64,000 nucleotides of DNA from Drosophila pseudoobscura. Its lineage: Eukaryota > Arthropoda > Insecta > Diptera > Drosophilidae. The position numbers were made by a program, and so were the translations under genes. Of this stretch, positions 44,931 to 57,978 are shown piece by piece (position 1 is the first letter of the stretch; every line of letters begins with the position of its first letter). Under the pieces are notes generated by a model. That model was not told the origin of the DNA and ran no database searches. It was given only the letters and a program-made list of their open reading frames with translations. The stretch is from NCBI RefSeq assembly GCF_009870125.1, contig NC_046683.1:46577869-46641868 (forward strand). Reading direction: 5' to 3'.

Positions 44931-46355
44931 ATGTCGAGATTTGACATTTTATTTTTAGTTCATTCTTATTTTTTTTTTGTTTAGTTGCAACGCCCCCAAA
45001 TTTTATTTGGGGATATTTGCATAAGTTTTTAATTGTTTAAATGGTTTAAATTTGATTAAGTGTATGGCTTTGACCGAGATATGTACACGTGAATGCGATG
45101 AGGAGGTAGAAGTCTATCTCTGGACTTGCATTGAATGCTTTCGGGATTGGGGACTCACACTGATTGGCACTGATTGCAAGGATATAAAAGTACCTACGAA
45201 TAAGGGATCAGTACATTCCTTGGTAGAATTATCTTCATGTACTTCTTATGGTAAATGGAATCCAGTCGATAGCCACACAAATATACAAAAATCAGATGTT
45301 TATATTGTTTAAACCGAAAACAGGAAATGGAAATAGGATTGGGAATACCAGGTAAATTTGTACGAATATGAAGCGGGGAAATAGTGTGATGTTTGTGATT
45401 TACTTTAGCGAAAATATTCAAGAAATGCAAGTGAAAGATGGGTAATCCTAAGAGGATACTGCGGACATTAAAACCCTTAAACCACACCGCACGTCAATTA
45501 CTCTGGAACAACCGCAACTAAAACACAATCAGCACATTTGCAAACTAAATTTCCATAGGCTGACACTTACATTTTATTTGGCAAATTGTGATTGACAGGC
45601 TGTTGACACGCTTTTAGGAGGAGGCCATAGTACGAGCAGAATCGAACGGACGTCCATGCCAACCCCTTTCGCGGCCTAAAGATTTTTCCCGATTAAATAT
45701 TTAGAGCGACACGGGGACGAGCACGGGAGCGGGCACGGGCACGGGCAAGGGAAGCATGCTGCTGTTGCAAAGAAGTGTAAATGCAGAAATAGCTGCAACA
45801 GCAACCTTAAAATCCGCAACAGAAATGCATCAAGTTTTCGTGGTGCATTATTGATGAGGATGTACTGGAGGAAGCCTACGCTACATTTCAATATGCTAAT
45901 TACTTTCTGACTCGTGGATGTGGCAGAACAAATGCAAGTGGGCGCCGGCGCCCACCAAAAACTGGAAGCACTGAATGGGAGTATATGTGGGTATGTGGGC
46001 GTGGGGGCGTGGGGGCAAGTGCTAATCGTTGCAAGATGCCTGCCTGCCACGATTTCCCCAGGTGATTGCAAGTTTTGTAACAAATGCCAACATCTATTGA
46101 AGGCGACACTGCCACCGAAATAAACAAAAACAGCAAAGGAGCAAAACAGCAAAGGAGCAAAAGAGCAAACAGCTCGAAGAGCGAGCGAAGGAATGGAGAA
46201 TGTGTCTACATTTTGGAAATGGCAACTTCACAGACCTGACATCGCATCGTCTCTGGGCATAAGAAAACCCTTATCCATCCATTCCGCGGCATTGTTTTGT
46301 TTTGCGTGACAATTGGCCCAATTTATTATTCATTAGGTTAAAAAGTCACAGCACA

Positions 46356-46510
46356 GAGAACTGAACAGAACTGAACAGAACAGAACAGAACAGAACACGA
46401 ACTGAAACCCAAACTGACAGCCAGCCAAGTCTCAGCCATTTGTAATGCCAGGAAGTGGTGGGCCTCTATCGGGTTCTGGTCTGGTTCTGGTTCTGGTTCT
46501 GGGTCCGTGT
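46356..46510 (+). repeat. (GAACA)n and (GGTTCT)n simple repeats
   Basis: GAACAGAACTGAACAGAACA-type repeats lie near 46360-46400, and TCTGGT/GGTTCT repeats near 46478-46502. Confidence 0.75.
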
Positions 46511-47327
46511 GGGAAAGGATGGTTGATGGATCTCCGATTCAGCGTTTCAACATTTAACATTTAACGTGCAACTTTTTGGGGAAATTTTCTAATTGATTTG
46601 CACGAAATAAGACTGTTGTTTACCTTTTTGTTTTGGCTAAGTTTTGGCCAAAGTTTATCTTTATTGATGGGCTCTAATTAGATTGCTGCTGGACTACTCA
46701 CTGTAGTCCAATCGAAAGTTGAGGAAAGTACTTTTCTTGATTTAAAGAATATCCAAAGTGAGTTTCCTATTGAAACAATGCAATGGTTGGATAATAAAGA
46801 CATCGATGTTGGTTTACTACTGATTTTCGAATTTAGAGAATGAAGAATATAGTTTGGTGATTGTTTTTCCTGACCGGCAGAATGTTATAGGGTTTTAAAT
46901 GCTTCACATATTAATTTAAATCATAGAATATGAAATGCATTGGGGTTTTATTGATAAATTCCCACCGAATTGGAATTATTCCAGAAAGGTTTGAAGAAAT
47001 TTGTGCAAATTAAAGATGATCATCTTTTATCCTTTGGAAAGCCTCTTCTGGACTCATTTGTGTTTTAATTTAATTCATTTTCATCCATCAGCTGTCATAT
47101 TTGATAATTTTTCCCGGCGTCCATATATGTATTCCACATTTGCAGCTATCACTCGCAGGGAAAGCATTACCCAGGACTAATGGACACAAATGGAAATTCT
47201 ATTAACGATATTCCATGGCTCTACCCCTGCTTTTCTGCCTCTCCACTAGGCTTGACACATCCCACAGAGTACTCGTCAATTAAACCAACCAAAGAGCAGA
47301 AAATCAGGACGAAAAAAAGGAGGAAAA

Positions 47328-47347
47328 TCCATCCGAATTCGGATGGA
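47328..47347. repeat. Perfect 20-bp palindrome
   Basis: TCCATCCGAATTCGGATGGA is its own reverse complement. It lies in AT-rich intergenic DNA with no gene attached. Confidence 0.8.
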
Positions 47348-47460
47348 GCCTACACACACTTGCTGCGGCTCATCGCCTCTGCCGACTTCGACTTTCAACC
47401 TTTTCGGACTGTTACGTAAATGGGATATGGAGATGCAAAGGACAATTTGGGGGGAGGGGA

Positions 47461-47496
<36 letters not shown>

Positions 47497-47567
47497 CAAG
47501 TCAGTTGTCACTTTCATGGGGCAGGCCGGGACGGGCGGGGCGGGGCTGGGCTGGGCTGGGCTGGGGG
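47461..47567 (+). repeat. (GT)n tract followed by G-rich (GGGCT)n cluster
   Basis: An interrupted GT run lies at about 47461-47495, then G runs at 47527-47567 (GGGCGGGGCGGGGCTGGGCT type) with quadruplex potential. A pyrimidine CCCCTAT repeat lies further on at about 47693-47735. Confidence 0.75.
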
Positions 47568-49060
47568 TTGCAGGTGGAAGCGGATGACAGTAGAAACTGT
47601 CAAGCGCGGGATAATGTCTGTTGATACAAAATATTTCCACACTTGCCGTTGCCGCAGCAATTTGGTCAAGGCATGGACTTCCTTATCCCAACCCTCCTCC
47701 TATCCCCCTATCCCCCTATCCGCCTATCCGCCTACCCTCTTAGCCTCCAACCCCCAGCCCCCTCTCTGCCCGCATATTTTCCGCTCTTTTTGCCTACTTT
47801 TCTGCATATTTAATACGCAATTAAGCAATTTGAATAGCAGCTAACATGGAAAATGCATTTCCATGCTTTTCATTTGATCGGCTCCACTGGTGTGAGGTAA
47901 ACAGAGATTGGATTGGTGGTCTGGGAATGTTGGACAGCACTTCGTGTCAAAAGTTCAGGTGTACGCACGGCCATTGTACTGGGGATGGGGATGGGGCTGA
48001 GGCTGGGGCATTCGGTCTTAATTGCTGAAAAGTGTCGTAAAATATTCCTTCTATTTAAAGATTGATTCAAAAACACAAGGGAATGGAGGAATGGCTAAAT
48101 ATTCGATTAGATTTTTGCAATATTTCAACACCTTTGCACTCAGAGTCCAGGGAAGGTGGAGATTTGGATTTGCAGAATAATTTAGCCTATAATTTGGTCA
48201 CTCTCTCAACGTAACAGTTTTCTTTCTGGGTTGATCCTAGTCAAGAATTACAGATCTATGCTTTAGGCTTCCTTTTCAAACATCGACTAACCGAAAACAC
48301 AAAAAGCTTATTAAATACAGTACTTGGCATACAAATATTACCATATCCCATTAAACACAGCACTAAACAAAGCGACTTGACCAAGAAAAGTTTACCAGAC
48401 TCTGATCCAGACACTATCTGGAAACTGCCCGATCTGCCAGTCACACACCAGTGACGACTGAACACATCCTCAATCTATGTTCTGCAACTATCCAGATCAA
48501 ACAAAAAATCTCTAATAACCCAAATATCAGCTATATAATAATATATGCAATCCCTTCAAAGATAACAAAAAGAATATCTGATTGAAACAAATACACATAT
48601 ACCAAGACATCTATATGTCTAATTTAAAATAAGAATTCCATACGTACGTCGAACCTAATCCTAAGAAATCGTTCGACTAATGGAGATTCGACTTACAGAG
48701 TTGGACGTAAGTGCCCTCTAAACGCTGTTGCCACCTGTTTTAGTTCGAAATATAAAAACAGTACTGAGCTATAGACGTTCGAGGTGCGGAAGTATCTGTA
48801 AATATTGTAAATGATCTAGCCTTATAACATGCTTTTATATAACTCCACAGACGATGGCCCTGGCAGCTAGTACTATTAAGATCTCATGTCGTTCTTGGCT
48901 TTGAAAGCGGTTCCTGACATCAAATAAATAATTTAAATAAATACAATTTATTATTAGAACATCTAAATGGTAATCTCAGCATATTTTTGCTATTCGTTGA
49001 GGTGTTTCCGGTTGCGGGAGAAACACTCTATGAAATTTTTACCATTCCACATGGGATTTC

Positions 49061-49440
49061 TTATACCCGGTACACAAAAAGTGTATAGGGGTATGTTAAA
49101 GTTGTGGTGAAAGTGGATATGCGTAAAATCCATAAAGTATATATATTCCTGATCAGCATCCACAGCCTAGTATAAAGCCCTGTCTGTTTTTCTGTCTGTA
49201 AGTCCGCCCCGTTGAGCACCTAGATCTCAGAGACTTTTAACGCTAGAGCAACCAAATTTTATGTCCAGACTTCTGTAATATCACACTGTTACAAGTGTAT
49301 TGCAAAACATCGCCCCGCCCCCTTCCGTCGTAACAAAGGACGAAATGTCTGTGACATCCACAGTTTCGAAGACACGAGAAATGCAAAAACGCTGAATCAA
49401 TGAGAATGAATCATATCTAGCAGATAGCAGAATCTAAAAA
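49061..49440 (+). mobile_element. DINE-like element, 5' fragment
   Basis: It starts TTATACCCGGTACAC and carries the family blocks in order: GTGGTGAAAGTGGATATG, CCATAAAGTATATATATTCC, a short TCTGT run, CTCAGAGACTTTTAACGCTAG and CCGCCCCCTTCCG. It breaks off after a truncated middle section. Confidence 0.65.
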
Positions 49441-52400
49441 CATCGAATTTTAAGAAAAATAAAAACAAATCTACTATAAAATATTCAGCAAGGCATATTC
49501 ACAAAAGTTTTGGGGCTTCCATTTTCACATTCCGCAAGATTTATTCGTTTTCAAAACGAAAACATTTTCGTTAACGAAATGAAAAGTAAACTGCTTTTTA
49601 TGCAACGAAACGAACCTTAATTGCAAAGGAAAAAATAGATGACTGATTGATGCATTAACATAAACTTGACACCTATATCAGGGTAATTTAGATATTGCTT
49701 TCTTTATAAATAATTGTATTTTACCCCAACCTCAAATTTGGCTCGGAAAAAATGAGTATGGAGTACAAAAATTGTAGAGCTTTTGCTAAAGCGTAGCCCA
49801 GTGTCCTTATTATTTTACACATGACTGTATGGAGATATCTTTGATTTTCATTAATCGTTGACGTTGTGATTAAATGACCCTTGGAAGTGCGGCTCTATGA
49901 AGAAGTTCTAAAGGGTTCCAATAACATATCCAAATCCCCGCAGAGTGGTATCTGAATATTCATAGTCGGCCACACCACGTCCATCTGAATTTTAAATAGT
50001 TTTTCGCAGCATTATTATGCACTTAGGGTATGGTATGGGCATAGTATGGAAATCATCACTTTCCTTCAACTTTGCCATTTTGTTGGCATACCACCTCGTA
50101 CCACTTGGCCATTGGTCGATTTGCCTTCACTGACCAGCACAAGGTCTCGTCTCTCCGCAGTCGAACCCACCCTCTCGTGCCCCCTGCCAACCACCACGTT
50201 ATTGTTATTGTTGTTTCCCATCAAAATTATTCCGCTTGACCATTCCACTCCACTCCACGTTCTGGTTCTGGTTATGGTTCTGTTTCGGCTGCGATGGTGG
50301 TGGTGGTGGTGGTACGTATCTTTCTTAAGGGTTGCTCTAGTGCGTGGCGTGGCATGGTCAATCAGTGAGTCAGACAGACAGGCTGTGTGCTGTCCGGCCT
50401 TTGCCAGCGATCTACTTGCCTCACGAGGGGTGGTTCTAGTTTTTTGTTTTTTCTCCAGCCATGAGCCCCTAAAATGGCGTCCGTAAAATTGGCCAAATAT
50501 TGTATATAGTTTTTTCTACTAATTGGAAAGATCTAAATGGATATGGGGTTAACTGGAAATTGCCAATATTTGCGGGAGCCAAAACTTTATCAGAAACTCG
50601 ATGGATCTATGTAGTCATCAAAAAGGATTTACTCTAAATTTATATTTTGAAAGAAGGAACTCGTGATTAATAATCTATCTATTTCGTATAGCACTAAAGT
50701 TCTCTAAGAGTTGTCCTATATAAGAAGCAAGTAAATATAAGGTAATCCATTGGCCATCCATTAATGTTGGCTAAAAATATATTTTTTTCCAATGAAATAC
50801 TTGTTGGAAATGGTTCTGCTCGCAATCTAAACTGGAATGAATTGAACTAAACTCACTCATAAAAGATACATGTGTAAGATATCTAATGTACAATTATTAT
50901 GCGGTCCATTACTCAAGATTGAGTACCCGTAAAAGAAAAGAATGTTCTCTATTTAAGGAATATCTAAAGTTTAATTATCGAAATGGAAACATTCAAGATA
51001 ATCTAAATAATATTTTTTTCAGATATTTATATTTTAGATATTTCGATCAATTCGTCGAAATTGATTGTGGAAAGAAAGGGAACTGCTGTAATATCTTTTG
51101 AAAATAGTATCTTTTGGATCTGATACTGTTATTTCAGGGATATATGGAATAATTTCATTTGCAAAGTTTTATTTTGCCATAAAAGAGCAACAGCCGCTGC
51201 CACCCCCTTCTGAAACTCAGCGACACACACCGCCTCTGGCGGCCATCTTTGAAAAAGTCTCTGCCGTCAATAGAAACACACATACACACACATGCACAAA
51301 CATGCCTCAGGCCAGAAGCTCTCATGCACGCACACATACAAATGCCTTAAAATCTCGCACACGCACACAAAAAGGACTTTGAATTTAAACAAAACACAAG
51401 ATGAAAAGGACATCGGGCTCTGGATTTGTTTAAACAATTTCACAAAACATATTTCAGCCAATGGTTTCAACGATTTGTGCCAATTTCGATAATTCCGCAA
51501 GAAAACCTTACCAAAAGAACTGTGTCGCCAATTTTTGTATGAATGAAATTTTGTTTTGTTCATAATTCTTGGTAGACTTTTTTGATTTTCTTTGAGCATT
51601 AATATTTGTATAATTTTGATTTTTTGTGGAACTTTTAAACGTTTTTGATACAAAAAAAAAATGAAAATAAACGAAAACAGAAAGGCGTGTTTGATTTTCA
51701 TAAATTTGTCGGCGTTTTACACTTTTTTTGCTCTCCATGCGGCGTCTGCTTTGGGTTCGCTTTCGCTCTCTCTCTCGCTCTCATCTCCTATTGCTCTCTC
51801 TTTGCCAGTTTTTTACACTTTAAAATTTCAAATGCGCAAAATCCAAAAAAAAAAGTTTTATGTAGCACATCGGTTTGTGTTTGATTTTGCCGCGCACTTT
51901 TTGAACTTGGTATTTTCTTAGGACGCAACAAAAAAAATGTTAAAGACAGTTTTCTTAGCTTTCCGGGTACCCGGAGCAGTTGCTCATCCGGCCACGCACT
52001 TTCCACGACTAATTCCCCAGTCGAATGCGTCGAAAAGAATTTTTTAAAATTTCATAGCGGCTGCTGCGAAAAAAGTTCGGAGCGATCGCTCTCGCCTCTT
52101 TTTTTTAGAGTTTTACAAAGGGGTGAAACGTAATTTGCTTTATAAAATGGGAATAGGCCGGGAGGACTGGACGAAGGAAAGGAAGCAGCACAGCATCATC
52201 CCCTTGGATGGCAGTTGGGAACCCTTAAAAAACGGGTTGCCCTGGCCCTCTGCCTATTGTGCGGTAGACTCTGTTTGCCTGTATGTGTCCCTGTGTGTGT
52301 GCGCCTGTGTGTGCCTGCAAATTGTTCAAATACAATCTCACATTATCATCATCCAAATCCTCATCATGATCTCCGTTTGCGTCATCATGAGGTTGTCCTA

Positions 52401-55256
52401 GCACAATAATCCCAGACATCAGAACTCACAACTCTGATTTCTGATCCGCACCACTCTTTGTCTGTCTGTCTCTCTCTCTCTCTCTCCTTCTCATGATATG
52501 GCCATCGCTCCATCTCTGTTCATCTTATGTTTCGCGTTTGTTTTTTAGAAATCTTCGTTTGGCGCGCTTTTTGTGTTTCCCTTGATTCCTTGCCGTTTCC
52601 TTGCCTTTCCCTCTGTTTCCCTTCTGAAAGGACATTCGACGTCTTTAAGGTCTGGATTCACTCTCTGTTTATTCCTTTGACTGTTATACATTTTTTTTCG
52701 TTCTCCTCATTCATTTGCATTTATGAAAATTATTTGCATGACATTTTACAACGAAAGGTTCGTAAGCATATTCGAGTAAATAGGAAAACATTTAGCGATA
52801 CAGAAGATATGGAAGTATAAATTATAGAGATAAATATGCGAAATATGTTATATCCTTAAGCACAAATACGAGGATTATTATGGGATATATCGGAAATTAC
52901 ATGGATATCTATATGGCAATCAAAGAAGCCTTCAAATACAAATTATTAGTAAGAAAAACTTTTGTGTAACACATCTTTCTTCAATATCACATAGTATGAT
53001 ATTCTTTCAAAGCACAAATTCCACGTTTTTTGTCCTTTAAAAATGTACTTAAATAATCCAGTTCTAACAACAAAAAATGATTTGTTTTAATAACTGTAGT
53101 CTCCTTCCAGAATGAGTCCAGAGTCCATCAACTAATTATCCAAATACATATTTCATCAATTTGCACATTTTGTACAATTTTCCAGATATTTTGTTTTGCT
53201 CAAATTATCCATCCGATATCTAGGGAATACCTTCAATTTGAGTGTCAACAAAATGTGTTTATAATAATTTCAGAAATTTCTGCAATGATCCCCCAGAGCG
53301 CAAATAATCTTCAACGATGATGCAGCAACATATCGTTGCCTGATCTTTGCTCTCGAAGGTGAATGAACTGTAGGAAATATGGGAAAAATGTCAGGGGCCA
53401 GGTAAAAAACGGATATTCCTCCCCTTTGCAAGACGCCTTGTTAGAGCGAAAAAAAAGGCGAAGATTCTTTTTAGAGGATTTTGTCCCTTCTTTTGTCAAC
53501 CTCTAAAAAGGTAAGCGCAAGATAGGGAGATAGGGGAGACGCAGACAAATGAACGCGCAAGATGCGCAACTAATTTGAGACTTTGAAGGAGGGATAAATG
53601 AATTGGGAGCAGAGCAACCCCTAATTTGCATGGGGTCCTATGTTCTCGGTCCTCGTCCTCAAGAACTTACCATAGTCATACATCATCTACGAGTATCATC
53701 TGCTCCCCATGCAGAGGCTCGCTCTCTCTCACACACACACTCAATCAAGCAATTTTTCTATCTGTTTGAGGAGAGTGCATTAAGTTCAGATTCCGTTTTC
53801 CGATCATTGCACAATCACGCTCCTCATCATCTAGCCTTTTGCACATTGAACCCAAACCCGAAATGTTCTCTTCTTTCTTTCACTTTTTGTAGTTTTTTTT
53901 TGCTTTTTTAATTACAAACAAGGGTAGGGTAGGGCAAAAAAAGGGAGTTTTTTGGGCAAAAATAGAAAATATTTGCACGGATATCCCAGCAATTACTTAC
54001 GGTTTTTTGAACAGTTCCCCTATCCCTCTGTCTCTTTGTCACTCCGGAAAAAGGGGATGGGATGGGAAGGGGTTCTGTGGCAGCGAGCTCAAGCCCCCTT
54101 TTGGTGGCTAAACTTTCCATGGTCTCCGTAATGCTAGATAGCTAATTTCCAGTCCTGCCCGCATAAAAGTTGTACTCTTTTGTGATCTCCAACCAATCAA
54201 CACCTACACACCGCCGCTCGGAGTCGGCTCTCGAGTGGAGTCGCATCAAGTGGCGATCGACTTACAGGCAACAACGGGAACGGAGATCGCAAAACCGTAA
54301 AACCCCGAAGCAAGAAGCAGCTGCGCGAAAAAAATCATTCAACCCGCTGCAAAAAAAATAAAATCAGGCAGAACCGAACAGCCTAAAAAATAAAGGGGGA
54401 AATTCAATGCCGTGAAAAGGGTAGACGGAGAGGAGAGAGAGGTCGTCTGATTGCATGAATGGGACTGAATGGTTGAAACGGGGACTGAGTCTGCGAGAGT
54501 CGGGAGAGTTCTGTGTGCGTTATCCTTGCCCAACATCGCCAAGGGGGAACACAATGCGGCTGGCTCCTGCTGCATCATCATCGCAATCATCATCATCATC
54601 TGACAGCCAGCCCGGCGCGCAACTGCAGCGTCAGGATACTAGTTATAGGGTTGGGATTTGGGGTTTACGCGGAGTTCCTTTAAAAAATTTAATACAACGG
54701 ACAAAAAACAAACTGCAATGGGTGTTAACGGCTGCTGCGGCTGCGGCTGCGCGCTGATCCTGTTGCCCAGCCTGCCTGATGCCATCACGATGATGACGGC
54801 GATGATGACTTCGCAGTAGATTGATCTTGTTGAAAATCAAAATAATGAAACCAACTTCCGTTCTGTTTTCTCTCTGTGAAATTTGCTTCCTTTCCTTTCC
54901 GTTTTGTTTTTTTTTTTTATGAAATTTAATACGGTCTCTTAATACAATTTTCATATCGGAAAACCCGTTTCTGATGTTAATTACCAGTTTGGTATGCATT
55001 TGATTACCTATATCAGCAGCCTTTAATTGATTTAAAATTACTTGATGGATATTCTGAAAATGGTTTGTTCCCCTCCACTGATATTCAAAGCAATTCGATT
55101 TTCAATAACAGTTTGTATAACCAAATTAGGGCTGTTTATGCTTATCTGGTTTATTTTATTATGATGCTGTTTATCAATGCCTGTTCTAAGAGTGTATCTC
55201 TAGCTGAACTTATGGAACGCCTGCCTTTATATCGAAGCGTCAAGCTATGACATTTG
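49441..55256. other. Gene-poor spacer with simple repeats
   Basis: AT-rich DNA with scattered low-complexity runs: GGT near 50295, CA near 51280-51375, TC near 51765-51785 and 52467-52487. A 12-bp palindrome GAGCGATCGCTC lies at 52080-52091. A TATA-like CATAAAAGTTG near 54163 is followed by GC-richer leader-like sequence to about 54330, but no coding exon follows. The ORFs here lack codon bias. Confidence 0.4.
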
Positions 55257-55500
55257 TATTCCCGGTACTCGACGACATTAGATGATATTATATTTGTGGT
55301 ATGTATATGTGGATATGCGTAACAGTCAGAAAAGGGCGTTTCGGACCCCATAAAGTGTATCTATTCTTGATCCCCAAAAGCCGAGTCCGTATACATTGTT
55401 GTAAGTTGTGTGAGAAGAGAGCGAAACAGATGTAGCGGAATAAAAAACCATTGCAGAACAATTGAAAAAGATAAAGTATTTTAAAATTCTAATAAAATAG
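55257..55500 (+). mobile_element. DINE-like element with internal deletion
   Basis: The 5' end (CCCGGTACTC, GTGGATATGCGTAACAGTC, TTTCGGACCCCATAAAGTGT) is joined directly at about 55395 to the 3' subfamily end (GTGAGAAGAGAGCGAAACAG, ATGTAGCGGAATAAAAAACC). The middle is lost. Confidence 0.6.
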
Positions 55501-56344
55501 GTCATTAGGTGAAAAGAGATAAACGGATTATTCTCGTTATGTTTTTGCCATCTCTCCCGACAAGTGCTAGCAAAATTGAGAGATATATCGGAGAGATTTT
55601 TTATTATCTATCTTGTTTATGTAACATGACCAATGTATAATATTCTTTTATTTACCTAATATAAGGAATAAATTTTAAAATGTATATCATTCTTTACTAT
55701 TTGTGGGTTCTTTTCGGATTTTTTTATGACTCCTTTTGATGTACATATGATCAAAGAAAGGTTCTGGAATGATTGCGTTGTGACAGCTCCAGAACGGTTC
55801 TTAATAGGTTATAGTGGATCGTTCTTGTACATGCACTATACTTTCTTAAGGATGTGTTATATAATGCTATCAGGGAACACATTATTAGTGGAAAAGGATG
55901 CGTGTGTTACACAAACACATTCAAATGCGCCTGGATTTGGGAGATGAAGCTAGTTTAATCGGGTCGGAACCTGAATCTACATTCTTATTCGAATTACATG
56001 AAATCTACATACGTTCTCCATGCACTTGACATTAATTCTACATGCTCATTTCTACCAAACACAGTGGCGCCTTGCGTGTATTTTTGGCGTGGTGCTAAAC
56101 AATGTAGCGCCAACTTAACATTTCCTAGCCGATTCACCAACCTGTCCTCTAGTTTGCTATGCAAACTACAGCTGGCTGCTATGAAAACGCATGCGCATAT
56201 TCAGCCATCTAAAATCTTGAGATCAGGTAAGCGTTATTGGTCTCTTTGATTCTCTTTCTTTAATGAATGCTTTTTAATAATTCGTAGCTTGTTTTGTTGG
56301 TATTTAATGCCACTAAAGAACTAATGTCTAAAAATAGGCCCACA

Positions 56345-56800
56345 CTCTACATTTGTGAGCCGCGGCCTTTGCCGTTGTGAACATCAGTCTCTTTTTCTCC
56401 ATACTCACAACAACATCAGCAGTTTTATCTCGCTCCCCTCCGCACACGGCACGAAGAAGAGTGTGAGAGTGACAGAGAGAGAGAGAGAGAGAGAACGAGT
56501 TCTTACTTATGGGGGCTGGGGGTGGCAGTGCGTAGCGTAGCCACTGCAATTTCATGAGTTCCTTCTGGCTACAATTATGTTCCGATCTGATCCAGCTCTA
56601 AGCAATCTACTAGATGAGGACATTTTTTATGATTCTGTGTTTTTAGTTCTCTTGTACACTGTCTTGTCCGCGGAATGCGGACGGACAGAAAGCCTTAGCT
56701 ATATCGACTCGTCTATTGATGCAGCTCAAGAATAAATGTACGTTATGAGGTCGGAAACGCATCCTTCTGGAAGCCTTATACCTATGTACATATATGTTAG
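56345..56800 (-). mobile_element. DINE-like element with internal GA tract, reverse orientation
   Basis: Plus-strand blocks TTATCTCGCTCCCCTCCGCA, CACTGCAATTTCATGAGTTC and GGTCGGAAACGCATCCTTCT match the second element's order in reverse. It contains a (GA)n run at 56473-56494 not seen in the other copies. Confidence 0.6.
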
Positions 56801-57431
56801 AAAATGGTAGAAAACTTCAAGTTTGCCTCTAAATATCTCCTGGTACAACCATTGCATCGACACGAATAAAAAATCCTATGAAAGGCCATACAATTTTTTA
56901 TTCAACCCATCTATTGTTTTGGATATCGGCGCTCCAGATGCCCAATGAAAATGATGAAAGTGCGGAACATCACTATAAATGATTGCAAAATATTTTGGGG
57001 GCTTATTGCAAATTCTAGGTACATATGTATGTATGAGAATGTGTGCTACCTATCCCGGCTTACCACCTAATATTTTTCCCAGTACCAGGAGCAATTCTCA
57101 CTGTTTATCTATATCAAATAGTTCTTTCTAAACAAGATTAGGATTCGCCAAAAAGATGTTGTTTAAAATCTTGCATCATCTAGCAACAAATTGTCAACCA
57201 TCTGACATACCGTAATCTCCACCTCCTCCCACCTACAGCCCGAGCCAGCAGACAGCCGGTGACGTCACATTTCGTGTTTTATGAATGAGTTTTCATCATA
57301 CCGTGTGGGTGTTAAAAGGGGGAGATCTAGTGCATGGCATGGGAGAATTCGGTTTAAGGGGTTTAAGGTCAATGAGAGAGTTGTAAAAGAGGAGAAAGGT
57401 CATGACACGTTGTTGCTGCAGGCGCCCAAAG

Positions 57432-57455
57432 CACACACACACACACACACACACT
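57432..57455 (+). repeat. (CA)n microsatellite
   Basis: A pure CA run about 220 bp upstream of the Indy-like TATA box. A second one, (AC)n, lies at 58592-58625 in the following intron. Confidence 0.9.
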
Positions 57456-57677
57456 GACACGCAACGCTCCCACAGACACACACATACACACACATATTCT
57501 CTCTTTCGATGACGAACACACACCGTCCGTGTTTGCACTCTGAGCTCTAGCACGCTCTCACGCCACCACTATGCTCCCTCTCTATCTAACTCAAACGGTC
57601 GCTAACTCTCTCTCTCCATCCCGCTCTGCCAGTCGACTTTTTATCAGATATTTTCTTTTGTCCAGGGCTTAATACTG

Positions 57678-57954
57678 TATATATAGAGAGGCGGCCGAGA
57701 GAGAATCGTGAAAGAAAATCGGCTGCGGTTTTTGTGGCAAGCAATAGCAATCGCAAAGCAAATTAGTCGTCGAACGCTGAGCAACATACGAGTATTAACT
57801 TTTCGTTTGGCCAGTCGCCTGGGCGCTCGTCGAAGAAAGTGAAAATTATGAAAATAAGTTTTAGCGCGAGTGCTATATAAAAAAAGACGAAAGAATTTTT
57901 TTAAGTTTATCTCGAGCATCGAAAGATATATACCATATACCATAATTACCAGCC
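57678..57954 (+). promoter_or_regulatory. TATA promoter and 5' UTR of the Indy-like gene
   Basis: TATATATA at 57678-57685 lies in a GC-rich setting after a CT/GA-rich stretch. Transcription would start about 30 bp downstream, giving a leader of roughly 245 bases to the ATG at 57955. The leader has no AUG with a long frame. Confidence 0.5.
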
Positions 57955-57978
57955 ATGGCAACCGAGACTACCAAAATG
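57955..57978 (+). CDS. Indy: First coding exon of the Indy-like citrate/dicarboxylate transporter (partial)
   Basis: ATGGCAACC opens eight codons (MATETTKM) in a good Drosophila Kozak context (CCAGCCATGG), directly followed by the donor ATG|GTGAGT in phase 0. From memory this is the start of the long Indy isoform, and Indy lies next to CG6865 in D. melanogaster, as here. Indy is a plasma-membrane SLC13-type transporter of citrate and other Krebs-cycle intermediates; reduced dosage extends fly lifespan. No transporter sequence itself is inside the window, so the call rests on eight residues plus gene order. Confidence 0.55.

Noticed and set aside
47180-47419. 79-codon plus-strand ORF
   Set aside because: No codon bias, and it contains the 20-bp palindrome and a Lys/Arg run from A-rich DNA; no homology recognised.
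50046-50486. 146-codon plus-strand ORF with Leu and Trp runs
   Set aside because: Low-complexity translation of repeats such as (GGT)n, with no codon bias, promoter or family.
54163-54330. TATA-like CATAAAAGTTG with leader-like GC-richer DNA
   Set aside because: There is no initiator at the right distance and no donor or coding exon follows; left as unexplained spacer.
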